The position numbers and the translations under genes are program-made. From Candidatus Omnitrophota bacterium (GTDB lineage: Bacteria > Omnitrophota > Gorgyraeia > 1-14-0-20-64-10 > JACQQZ01), in NCBI GenBank assembly GCA_016206635.1, contig JACQRF010000053.1, forward strand, positions 1-14,336: 14,336 bases of DNA. The letters are read 5' to 3'. The notes below the pieces were generated by a model. It ran no database searches, was not told the origin of the DNA, and worked only from the letters and a program-made list of their open reading frames with translations. Of this stretch, positions 1 through 7,694 are shown in pieces (position 1 is the stretch's first letter; every line of letters starts with the position of its first letter).

Positions 1-1190
1 CGCTGGAACAGCTTGCCCTCGGTCTGGATGGACGGCGCGATGATGATTTCGGTCTTCTGAAGTTCCTTGATGTCCTTGGCGCCGACGGAGCCCATGCAAG
101 TGACGAGCGCCCCCATGAGGTTCTGCGAGCCGTCGTCGAGGTGGGCGGGGCCGAAAAGGATCTCTTCCAGGGTGCCGGTCACGCCGACGCGGATGCGGGT
201 CCCGCGCGGGAGGTTGGCGTGCGGGGTGGCCATGCCCCAGTGGAACCCTTTCCCCGGCGCTTCCTTCGCGCGGGCGAACGGCGAGCCGATCATGACCGCG
301 TCGGAGCCGGCCGCGAACGCCTTGCAGACGTCGCCGCCGGTGCGCATGCCGCCGTCGGTGATGATCGGCACGTAGCGGCCCGAGTCCTTGAAGTAGTCGT
401 CGCGGGCCGCGGCGCAGTCCACCGTGGCGGTCACCTGCGGCACGCCGACGCCGATCACCCCCCGCGTCGTGCAGGCCGCTCCCGGCCCGAGACCGACCAG
501 CACCGCATCGGCCCCGGCCTCCATCAGCTCGAGGCAGACGGGATACGTCACGCAGTTGCCGACGATCACCGGGATCGACATCTGCTCGCAGAAGTGCTCG
601 AGGTCGAGGACCTTGTACTCGCGGGAGACGTGCCGCACCGTCGAGACGGTGGATTGGACGACGAATACATCCGCGCCCGCCTCCTGCGCGATCGGGCCGA
701 ACTCCGCCGCGCGCTGGGGGATCGAGCTGACCACCGCCGGGACCTTCGCCTTCTTGATTTCCCGGATCCGCTTGGCGATCAGCTTCAGCTTCACCGGCTC
801 GCGGTAGGCCTGCTGCAGGAGCGCGGTAGCTGTCTCCGGAGCGGCCTTGACGAGCTTCGCGATGATCTCCTCAGGATGCTCGTACCGTGTCTGCACCCCT
901 TCGAGATTGAGCACCGCGAGACCGCCCAGCTTGCCGAACGCGACGGCGAACCGGACGTCCACCACGCCGTCCATCGCCGAGGCGAGGATCGGCACGCGAT
1001 ACCGGCGGTCGCCGAGCGTCCAGCTCGGGTCCACTTCATTGGGGTTGATCGTGACAGCGCCGGGCACCAGCGCGATTTCGTCGAACCCGTAACAGCGTCG
1101 GGCCTTGCGGCCCCGCCCGATGTACTCGCCCATGGACTGGTCGGCCTCTACGGTGTCGAGTGGCTCAAGAGTCTGCGGAGTGGCGGTCAT
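1..1190 (-). CDS. guaB3: GuaB3-family IMP dehydrogenase-related protein (3' end cut by window edge)
   Basis: Member of the IMPDH/GMP reductase TIM-barrel superfamily, whose enzymes oxidise IMP to XMP with NAD+ on the way to GMP. I translated the minus strand from the ATG at 1190. It gives 396 open residues with the GuaB3 N-terminus (GRGRKARRCYGFDEIALVP, residues 25-43) and an SAMDGV segment (71-76). The catalytic loop GPGAACTTRGVIGVGVPQ (235-252) carries the nucleophile Cys240, and a phosphate-binding TDGGMRTGGD follows (278-287). No CBS domains interrupt the barrel, which separates it from canonical GuaB and is typical of GuaB3. A cyanobacterial family member is known to have IMPDH activity. 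The length already matches the family, so the stop must lie just outside the window. An alternative start is the ATG at 1133, where the conserved region begins. The Shine-Dalgarno is weak at 1190. It follows the second groES after a palindromic repeat. Confidence 0.9.
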   Translation of the reverse strand, partial: MTATPQTLEPLDTVEADQSMGEYIGRGRKARRCYGFDEIALVPGAVTINPNEVDPSWTLGDRRYRVPILASAMDGVVDVRFAVAFGKLGGLAVLNLEGVQTRYEHPEEIIAKLVKAAPETATALLQQAYREPVKLKLIAKRIREIKKAKVPAVVSSIPQRAAEFGPIAQEAGADVFVVQSTVSTVRHVSREYKVLDLEHFCEQMSIPVIVGNCVTYPVCLELMEAGADAVLVGLGPGAACTTRGVIGVGVPQVTATVDCAAARDDYFKDSGRYVPIITDGGMRTGGDVCKAFAAGSDAVMIGSPFARAKEAPGKGFHWGMATPHANLPRGTRIRVGVTGTLEEILFGPAHLDDGSQNLMGALVTCMGSVGAKDIKELQKTEIIIAPSIQTEGKLFQ

Positions 1191-1271
1191 GCTGGGAATG
1201 AATGGCGGCAAGAATAGCACGGGGCCGCTCCCCTGTCAATATCGGGAAGCGGCCCCGCCAGAACCTTCCAC

Positions 1272-1327
1272 CCCTCACCTTATCCCTCTCCCCTGAGGGG
1301 AGAGGGATATTCCTTCCAGGGTGAGGG
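1272..1327. repeat. Nested palindromic intergenic repeat, copy 1
   Basis: Two nested inverted repeats. The inner hairpin has 14-base perfect arms (1281-1294 and 1296-1309) around a single base. The outer arms are CCCTCACC (1272-1279) and GGTGAGGG (1320-1327). The element begins four bases past the groES copy 2 stop and precedes guaB3. A second element with the same architecture lies at 12318-12370, which points to a dispersed REP/MITE-like family. No T-run follows on the minus strand, so it is not a standard intrinsic terminator. It could still fold in mRNA and protect or attenuate the transcript. Confidence 0.8.
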
Positions 1328-1330
1328 TAT

Positions 1331-1618
1331 TTATTTCAGGATCGCCAGGATGTCGTCCTGGTTGATGATGAGGTACTCCTTGCCGTCCACCTTGACCTCG
1401 TTGCCGGAATATTTCCCGAAGAGGATCTTGTCCCCGGGCTTCACATCCGGCGGCACGGTCTTGCCGGTGGGCAAGGTCTTGCCGGTCCCGACGGCGATCA
1501 CGCTGCCCTCCTGGGGCTTCTCCTTGGCCGTGTCCGGCAGGATGATGCCCCCCTTGGACTTCGCCTGCGCCTTCAGGACCTCGATGATAATCTTGTCGCC
1601 GATCGGTTTCAGCTGCAT
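1331..1618 (-). CDS. groES: Co-chaperonin GroES, second copy (downstream of groEL)
   Basis: A 10-kDa chaperonin lid, 95 residues, the normal length. It forms a heptamer that caps the GroEL cavity through its mobile loop. Visible family features are the N-terminus MQLKPIGDKIIIEV, the mobile-loop region ending in SKGGIILPDTAKEKPQEG (about 21-38), GDKILFGKYSG in the core, and the C-terminal DDILAI. The ATG at 1618 is chosen because it matches GroES N-termini and has GAGG about seven bases upstream. The open frame extends back to 1705, but that extension reads through the groEL 3' end and is not GroES-like. It starts 11 bp after the groEL stop, so the two are co-transcribed. By eye it is about 55% identical to the copy at 3316-3606, so it is an old, diverged duplicate that may tune lid affinity or client range. 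Confidence 0.96.
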   Translation of the reverse strand: MQLKPIGDKIIIEVLKAQAKSKGGIILPDTAKEKPQEGSVIAVGTGKTLPTGKTVPPDVKPGDKILFGKYSGNEVKVDGKEYLIINQDDILAILK

Positions 1619-1629
1619 GGGCGCCTCGC

Positions 1630-3258
<1,629 letters not shown>

Positions 3259-3279
3259 GGCGTTATCGCTCCTTATGCT

Positions 3280-3311
3280 CGGTACCGGGTACAAGCTTGT
3301 ACCCGGTACCG
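3280..3311. repeat. Perfect 32-bp palindrome between groES and groEL
   Basis: The bases form a perfect 16+16 inverted repeat with no loop. Each half contains GGTACCGGGTAC and the centre is AAGCTT. It starts four bases after the groES stop and ends about seven bases before the groEL ribosome-binding site, so it fills most of the gap. No T-run follows, so it is not a typical intrinsic terminator. In mRNA it could form a stem of up to about 14 bp, which might stabilise the groES message or set the groES:groEL ratio. Its GGTACC core recurs at 7528-7562. Confidence 0.85.
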
Positions 3312-3315
3312 GTAT

Positions 3316-3606
3316 TTAGTTTTTGACGACGGCGAGGATGTCGTCTTCTTTAACAATCAACAACTCGTCGTTCCCGTGAGTGACCTCGGACCCGCTGTAC
3401 CGGGCGAACAAGATCCGGTCGCCCACGCGCACTTCCAGAGGTTTGGTGGAGCCGTTGTCCAGGAGCCGCCCCTTGCCCACCGCGACGATCTTCCCTTCCT
3501 GCGGCTTCTCCTTCGCGACGTCCGGGAGGATGATCCCTCCCTTGGTCTTCTCCTCTTGCTCGAGGAGCTTGATGACAATCCGATCACCGAGTGGTTGAAT
3601 GGCCAT
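3316..3606 (-). CDS. groES: Co-chaperonin GroES, first copy (upstream of groEL)
   Basis: A 96-residue GroES with canonical features: MAIQPLGDRIVIKLLE, the mobile loop and KTKGGIILPDVAKEKPQEG segment (about 20-38), VGDRILFARYSG, and the C-terminal DDILAVV. The ATG at 3606 has a strong GGGAGG Shine-Dalgarno about nine bases upstream. It is the first gene after the CIRCE element and sigma-70 promoter, so it is the primary heat-shock groES. It lies 57 bp upstream of the groEL start, with a perfect palindrome between. It differs from the downstream copy in the loop flank (EQEEKT versus AQAKSK) and in the dome region (RLLDNGSTKP versus KTLPTGKTVP). Confidence 0.97.
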   Translation of the reverse strand: MAIQPLGDRIVIKLLEQEEKTKGGIILPDVAKEKPQEGKIVAVGKGRLLDNGSTKPLEVRVGDRILFARYSGSEVTHGNDELLIVKEDDILAVVKN

Positions 3607-3660
3607 TCGACACGACCTCCCGTTCGATTGTTCTGAGGGATCCTGCGTGGTGCGGAATTC

Positions 3661-3687
3661 CTAGCAGTCTCAAATCCTCAGTGCTAG
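3661..3687 (-). promoter_or_regulatory. CIRCE-like operator (predicted HrcA binding site)
   Basis: On the minus strand this reads CTAGCACTG, nine spacer bases, then GACTGCTAG. The CIRCE consensus is TTAGCACTC-N9-GAGTGCTAA, so each arm matches at 7 of 9 positions with the exact spacer length. It lies just downstream of the -10 box at 3694-3699, where the transcript should start, and about 55 bp before the groES start. That is the classical CIRCE location in groESL operons. HrcA itself is not encoded in this window. Confidence 0.85.
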
Positions 3688-3693
3688 TGCGGT

Positions 3694-3722
3694 ATCCTAC
3701 TGGATGCCGGCGATCCTGTCAA
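3694..3722 (-). promoter_or_regulatory. Sigma-70-type promoter of the groES-groEL-groES cluster
   Basis: The minus strand shows a perfect -35 TTGACA (3717-3722), a 17-base spacer, and a -10 TAGGAT (3694-3699, 4 of 6 matches to TATAAT). The predicted start near 3686-3687 falls at the edge of the CIRCE element. Housekeeping-sigma transcription with HrcA repression is therefore the most likely control. Confidence 0.85.
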
Positions 3723-3763
3723 GCAGATTTTTCTGAATTTTTGGCAGTCAGAGAGTTTGAGTG

Positions 3764-4540
3764 CTACCGAGGGAGCTTCCGGCCGTTGGCGATGATCGCC
3801 AGGCCGGCCAGCGTGAGCGTCGAGTCTACGTCAGTCACGGTGCGGCAGTAGGGGGCGATAAAGGAAGCGTGACCGCCGGTCGCCACCACCGGGGCCCGGC
3901 GGACCCTGGCCGCCGCCTTGACCTTGGCCACCAACCCATCGCAGAGCGCCCCGTAGCCATGCACGACCCCACTTTGCATGGAGGTCACCGTGTCGCGGCC
4001 GAGCACCTCGCGCGGCGTGGCCAGATCAATGCGGGGTAACAACGCCGCCCGCGTGACCAACGCTTCGAGCGCGATCTCGAGTCCCGGGGCGATCACTCCG
4101 CCCAGATACGCCCCGCGGGCCGAGACCAGATCCACCGTGATGGCGGTCCCGAAATCCACGATGACGACCGGCGCCCCATAACGCCGGCGGGCGGCGATGG
4201 CATTGACCAGCCGGTCGGCCCCGACCTGCCGCGGGTCGCGGTAGCGGTTGACGATCGGGATGCGGAGATCCTCGCCGACGACGAGCGGCGTGGGCGTGCA
4301 GAGGGTTTTGAGCGCCGCCTTGACGCCGGCGGTGGCCTTCGGGACCACGCTGACCATCAGGATGCGGGTGACCGAGCCGGGGGGGACTTGCAGGCGCTCG
4401 AGGAGGCCACCGAGCGTGATCGCGTACTCGTCCACCGTCCGCACCGGCCCCGTGGACATCCGCCCGCTGTCCACGAGCCGATCCCGGTCGTAGACCCCGA
4501 CGACGATATTGGTATTCCCAACGTCAATGGCCAGCAGCAT
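3764..4540 (-). CDS. coaX: Type III pantothenate kinase
   Basis: Phosphorylates pantothenate to 4'-phosphopantothenate, the first committed step of coenzyme A synthesis, in the cytosol. At 258 residues it has the usual CoaX length. It shows the ASKHA-fold signatures: phosphate-binding DVGNTN (6-11), GADR with the catalytic Asp109 (107-110), VDFGTAITVD (128-137), and GGVIAPGLE (147-155). The ATG at 4540 places DVGNTN at the expected distance from the N-terminus, though no clear Shine-Dalgarno precedes it. It overlaps the nucleotidyltransferase gene upstream by 17 nt, so translational coupling is likely. In many bacteria coaX directly follows birA. Here the two are separated by about 4.7 kb of accessory genes. 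The groES promoter lies in the gap after its stop. Confidence 0.95.
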   Translation of the reverse strand: MLLAIDVGNTNIVVGVYDRDRLVDSGRMSTGPVRTVDEYAITLGGLLERLQVPPGSVTRILMVSVVPKATAGVKAALKTLCTPTPLVVGEDLRIPIVNRYRDPRQVGADRLVNAIAARRRYGAPVVIVDFGTAITVDLVSARGAYLGGVIAPGLEIALEALVTRAALLPRIDLATPREVLGRDTVTSMQSGVVHGYGALCDGLVAKVKAAARVRRAPVVATGGHASFIAPYCRTVTDVDSTLTLAGLAIIANGRKLPR

Positions 4541-5108
4541 GGCGGTACCGAGTCAACAACGGCTGCAGGCGACGGGTGAGGCCCAGCGGCTTGGCCCACC
4601 GGCGCAGATACGTCAGATCCAACCGCCCGGCCTGCTCTTCAACGACACTGACGGCATCCAACTGGTCAATGGGTCGATCCGCAATCAGCTTATAGAGGAG
4701 AAGGTCTTCGGGCGCGATCAGCCGCAGTGCGCGACGCCCCCAAGGGATAGGCTGCGCCCGTCGGATCGCTTGCCGCTGATACGCATCGCGGGCCAACAGC
4801 AAATCCACCTGGATGGGGAGGCCGTGGCTGGACTTCAAGTAGCGGCACACAATCAGGCGGTGGCCGACGATCGCCCTCGGAGCCGCCGGCAGAAAATGGG
4901 CTTTCCGCAGGGCCTCGATCAACGCGGCCTCACCCTGCGGGTCGCAACTGAGACCAACATCCACATCCTGGGTCAACCGAACACGCCCCCACACGGCCAG
5001 CGCCATGCCGCCGACCACCATATAGGGAAGACGGCGGTGGTGCAGGACGGTCAGGAGGGCGTCAAGCGCTTCATCCAGCGCGCGGCGTGAGGTGTCGGGT
5101 CCTGGCAT
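4524..5108 (-). CDS. Nucleotidyltransferase-fold protein (MNT/AbiEii-like)
   Basis: A 194-residue protein with the hallmarks of the polymerase-beta nucleotidyltransferase fold. These are VVGGMALAVWG (31-41) followed by the metal-binding pair in TQDVDVG (Asp48 and Asp50), and a third acidic residue in IQVDLLL (Asp102). RLIAPEDLLLYKLIADRPID (129-148) matches the helix seen after the core in AbiEii/DUF6036-type proteins. Such enzymes transfer nucleotides to RNA or protein, and many act as toxins or antitoxins in type IV or MNT/HEPN-type modules. The substrate here cannot be read from sequence. It overlaps the small gene upstream by 38 nt and coaX downstream by 17 nt. No HEPN partner is visible, so a toxin-antitoxin role is only an inference. 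Confidence 0.75.
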   Translation of the reverse strand: MPGPDTSRRALDEALDALLTVLHHRRLPYMVVGGMALAVWGRVRLTQDVDVGLSCDPQGEAALIEALRKAHFLPAAPRAIVGHRLIVCRYLKSSHGLPIQVDLLLARDAYQRQAIRRAQPIPWGRRALRLIAPEDLLLYKLIADRPIDQLDAVSVVEEQAGRLDLTYLRRWAKPLGLTRRLQPLLTRYRHAAGH

Positions 5109-5298
5109 CGAGCCAACGGACGATGCGGCGGTTGCTTTGTTGATGCTCCTGCGATGCCCTCGCCCAGCGCCGACGCCAGATGTCCCAGGCCTGGCTGGGT
5201 GAATGCCCCTGCCGCCGCAGTCCCGCCAGGGCCAGCCGGGTCGAGAACGCCCAGAGGTCCCGCCAGGCCTGATAGCGTTGCTGCGCGGAAGATCTCAT
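5071..5298 (-). CDS. Small Arg/Trp-rich hypothetical protein paired with the nucleotidyltransferase
   Basis: A 75-residue basic protein beginning MRSSAQQRYQAWRDLWAFST, with many Arg and five Trp residues and no signal peptide or membrane segment. I do not recognise a named family. The RYxxWRxLWxFSxRLALAGLR pattern looks like a compact helical domain. Its 3' end overlaps the nucleotidyltransferase gene by 38 nt, the arrangement of obligate partners such as toxin-antitoxin pairs. A perfect palindrome (5305-5319) sits just upstream of the start. No good Shine-Dalgarno precedes the ATG at 5298. Coding status rests on the open frame, the tight overlap and the operator-like site, so a spurious ORF is not excluded. 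Confidence 0.6.
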   Translation of the reverse strand: MRSSAQQRYQAWRDLWAFSTRLALAGLRRQGHSPSQAWDIWRRRWARASQEHQQSNRRIVRWLDARTRHLTPRAG

Positions 5299-5304
5299 CG
5301 CATT

Positions 5305-5319
5305 ATCGTATCATACGAT
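5305..5319. promoter_or_regulatory. Operator-like perfect palindrome upstream of the small ORF/nucleotidyltransferase pair
   Basis: ATCGTAT-C-ATACGAT is a perfect 7+1+7 inverted repeat. It sits just before the 75-residue ORF start (5298) and touches the stop codon of the preceding 773-residue gene. Read on the minus strand it contains TATGAT, a good -10 box, but no clear -35 lies at the right distance. A symmetric site over a -10 is typical of autoregulated small modules. No binding protein can be assigned. Confidence 0.5.
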
Positions 5320-7640
5320 CAGGCGCCCGTCTCGATCGTGAGCTGCCGACCCTCGATCGTCAGCGATTCGATGAGCAGGAACCCCTCGCGCTTCTTCGCT
5401 TCCTGCACGAAATCAGCCAGCGCCCCGCGGGCGACTTGACCGTGCGCGTCCCACACCGTTGCTGAGAATCCAATGACGGTGGGATGCTTGCCGGCTCGAA
5501 AACCCTGCGCTGTAATGAACGCCACGACTCGAGGAATCAACCCGGTTTCCGCCACGAGGACATCGGAAGAGGTGATCTTCAACGACGCCAAGGTCGCCTC
5601 CACCTTCTGTTGCTGGGCCGGCGTTCTCCGATGGACGTACTCCACGCCTGCCGCAGCCCACAGGTCGGGCCCAGCCGTCCGAGGCCGGAGATCAATCACC
5701 CGTCGGACGTTCTGCTTGGCCAACGGTTTTGCGCGCCCCAACTGCACCGCGATCTGCTCGGGCCCACCCCGCATCGCCGCCTCGACCTGCGCGACCGCCC
5801 GCGCCGCCGCTTTGTCCGGTTCCTCCATCCCGGCGGCCTCCGGCAACGGCGGCAGGGCGTTGGGGTATGTTTCCATCACGAGAATGCGAATGGGTGGCTT
5901 GGACGTCGCTCGGCCTTGTGTGCCCTGGGGAAGACCCTCGGCATCAGTACCGCCAGGGATATTCAGCGTGATCCCGTAGCGACGGAGACCCTCGGGGTCT
6001 GGGCGGCTGATCTGCTCCGTCACCGTGTCGGGCAGAATCGGCGAGACCTCCACCCACACGGTATCATCTTCGTTCCAGGCGGCAAGGATCGGTCGATCGC
6101 CGGCAGGGCGCAGTCGTCCGGCCACCGTGGCGATCAGCCGATGATTCGTCGGAACATCTTCCAAAATCGGCCGTTGGGCCGGAGGCGCTACAACAGATAT
6201 CCACTCATCGCCTTGCGAGACGCCCGCCTGGGAAAAGATCCAGAGCCGCTCCCCCTGACGGAGGGTAGGCAATTGCTGAACCCATCCCCATGTGAACCCG
6301 ACGGATTCCGTGTATTTCTTCAACTTTGCCACGATGCCCTGGGCCTGCTCACCCGTAAACCCTATGGAGGCCTCTCCTTTAAGGATGCTGTCTACCACGT
6401 CGTCGTCCTCGTCGTCTTCCTCCATCGCGTGGCCTTCCTCCATCCCGGCGGCTGAGGGCGGCGGGTCGGTGAATTCCTGACGCCAGAGGCCTTCGGCCAA
6501 CTGCCACAAGATGGTAATGAGACGGTCGCGCGCATAGACCGCGCGGTCTCGAGCCGGATCGCCCACAACGTCCGGAAGCGGGATCGGCTCGGACGCGCGG
6601 GCCTGGGCCGTCGCCCATTGCGTGAGGACCACCCACGGCGGCAGGAGCCGAGCGGACTCATCCACGACATCCCGCCGCGATGCCGCGGCCTGCTCGGCCC
6701 AATGATCTTGGCTTTCGGCCAGTTTCCCGAGATGCGTGAGGACCCAGTGCGCCGCATGTTCATCAGGCGCATACGGCATGGTCACCAACGCGACTTTTCG
6801 AACCAATTCCCGAAATGGGCTCGACGGATCTTGGGCATCCAGCAGTGGCCGCAGGCGCGCCTGGACTTGCCGCACACACTCATCGACGAGCGCGGGGGTC
6901 CAACGGCGCGGGGCCTCCGCTTGCAGCTTCTCCACATACCCACGCAAGGTGGAGGTGGAAGCGAACCGCTCGGGGGGTGGCGCCGGCGCTTCCGCCTCGG
7001 CAGGCGCCACCTTGGCAACCTCGGGAGCAGGCGCCGGCACAGCCGGCGTCACGATCGGCGGCGGGGCCAGCGCTGAGGGTGGGACACGCGCCGTCACCTT
7101 CATGCCGAGCTCAGCTCGCCGTAGCGCCTCCGTGACATACGCCAACGTCCCTTCAAACGCCTGTTTCTCATCGTCCGGTACCCTCGGCAGACCACCATAC
7201 CGCTGCTGCTGTCGCGCCCAGGACGCGTCGATCGTTTCCCGCGCGGTGCGCCAAGCTAGCGCGGCCGCACTGAATTTTTCGTGGGCCTTGGCTCTGTGGT
7301 CCTCCCTGCGCGCGCGCTCGGCGAGACGATGGTTGAGCTGAGGCGATCTCGCAAGATCATAGAGCACGGATTGGAGACCGAGTACCACATGGCCGGTCTT
7401 GATGAATTCGGGTTCCATCGCCTCCGGCAACCCAAATTCCTGGGGAGCGTCTTGGTTGGATTCCTCAAGGCCAGTAGCGATCTCTTCGGCGCCGGCGCGC
7501 TGTTGGCGCAGCGTCGCCACATTGACGGTACCAATTCCCGGTACCGGGGACACGGTACCGGGAGGGACGGCAAGCAGGAGCGCGACGGCCAGGGCGAGGG
7601 CGCGGGTCCAACCACAGGGGGTGGGGGTCGCAGGGTTCAT
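5319..7640 (-). CDS. Large exported protein of unknown function with AGMEE-type motifs
   Basis: 773 residues, not matched to any family I know. The N-terminus has a signal-like segment: Arg13, then ALALAVALLLAV (14-25) and small residues, so export is likely. Residues 100-180 are charged and helical. A Pro/Ala-rich linker (187-224) leads to a helical domain (about 225-390). A very acidic stretch (EEDDEDDDVVD, 407-417) precedes a probable beta-rich domain (about 420-565). The last domain (about 640-773) is alpha/beta in character. AGAEE (49-53), TGLEE (56-60), AAGMEE (397-402) and AAGMEE (602-607) recur at domain boundaries and may be processing or sorting tags. Trp and Cys content suggests no heme binding or Cys-based catalysis. 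A weak -10 (TATACT, 7653-7658) lies upstream, without a convincing -35 or Shine-Dalgarno. It is probably periplasmic or surface-associated. Confidence 0.75.
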   Translation of the reverse strand: MNPATPTPCGWTRALALAVALLLAVPPGTVSPVPGIGTVNVATLRQQRAGAEEIATGLEESNQDAPQEFGLPEAMEPEFIKTGHVVLGLQSVLYDLARSPQLNHRLAERARREDHRAKAHEKFSAAALAWRTARETIDASWARQQQRYGGLPRVPDDEKQAFEGTLAYVTEALRRAELGMKVTARVPPSALAPPPIVTPAVPAPAPEVAKVAPAEAEAPAPPPERFASTSTLRGYVEKLQAEAPRRWTPALVDECVRQVQARLRPLLDAQDPSSPFRELVRKVALVTMPYAPDEHAAHWVLTHLGKLAESQDHWAEQAAASRRDVVDESARLLPPWVVLTQWATAQARASEPIPLPDVVGDPARDRAVYARDRLITILWQLAEGLWRQEFTDPPPSAAGMEEGHAMEEDDEDDDVVDSILKGEASIGFTGEQAQGIVAKLKKYTESVGFTWGWVQQLPTLRQGERLWIFSQAGVSQGDEWISVVAPPAQRPILEDVPTNHRLIATVAGRLRPAGDRPILAAWNEDDTVWVEVSPILPDTVTEQISRPDPEGLRRYGITLNIPGGTDAEGLPQGTQGRATSKPPIRILVMETYPNALPPLPEAAGMEEPDKAAARAVAQVEAAMRGGPEQIAVQLGRAKPLAKQNVRRVIDLRPRTAGPDLWAAAGVEYVHRRTPAQQQKVEATLASLKITSSDVLVAETGLIPRVVAFITAQGFRAGKHPTVIGFSATVWDAHGQVARGALADFVQEAKKREGFLLIESLTIEGRQLTIETGA
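7528..7562. repeat. GGTACC-rich repeat block inside the exported-protein gene
   Basis: Three GGTACC hexamers (7528, 7540 and 7554) lie within 35 bases, including the 12-bp palindrome CCCGGTACCGGG (7537-7548). The block encodes the segment PGTVSPVPGIGTVN just after the hydrophobic signal core. It shares CCCGGTACCGG with the palindrome between groES and groEL (3302-3312). It looks like a short dispersed palindromic element tolerated in frame. Confidence 0.5.
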
Positions 7641-7694
7641 GGCGATAGAAGAAGTATAGCTGATCGGCCTCTGATATTCGAGAAAAATTACTGT

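Noticed and set aside
141..1217. Plus-strand open frame of 358 codons opposite guaB3
   Set aside because: The minus strand encodes a clear GuaB3 with its catalytic Cys loop. The antisense product is a shadow.
1272..1327. Short CRISPR array or intrinsic terminator
   Set aside because: There is a single nested palindrome without regularly spaced direct repeats and without a T-run on the transcribed strand.
7653..7681. Possible promoter upstream of the 773-residue protein
   Set aside because: A TATACT -10 box is present (7653-7658) but the -35 region (TCGAAT at 17-base spacing) does not resemble TTGACA, so I did not list it as a feature.
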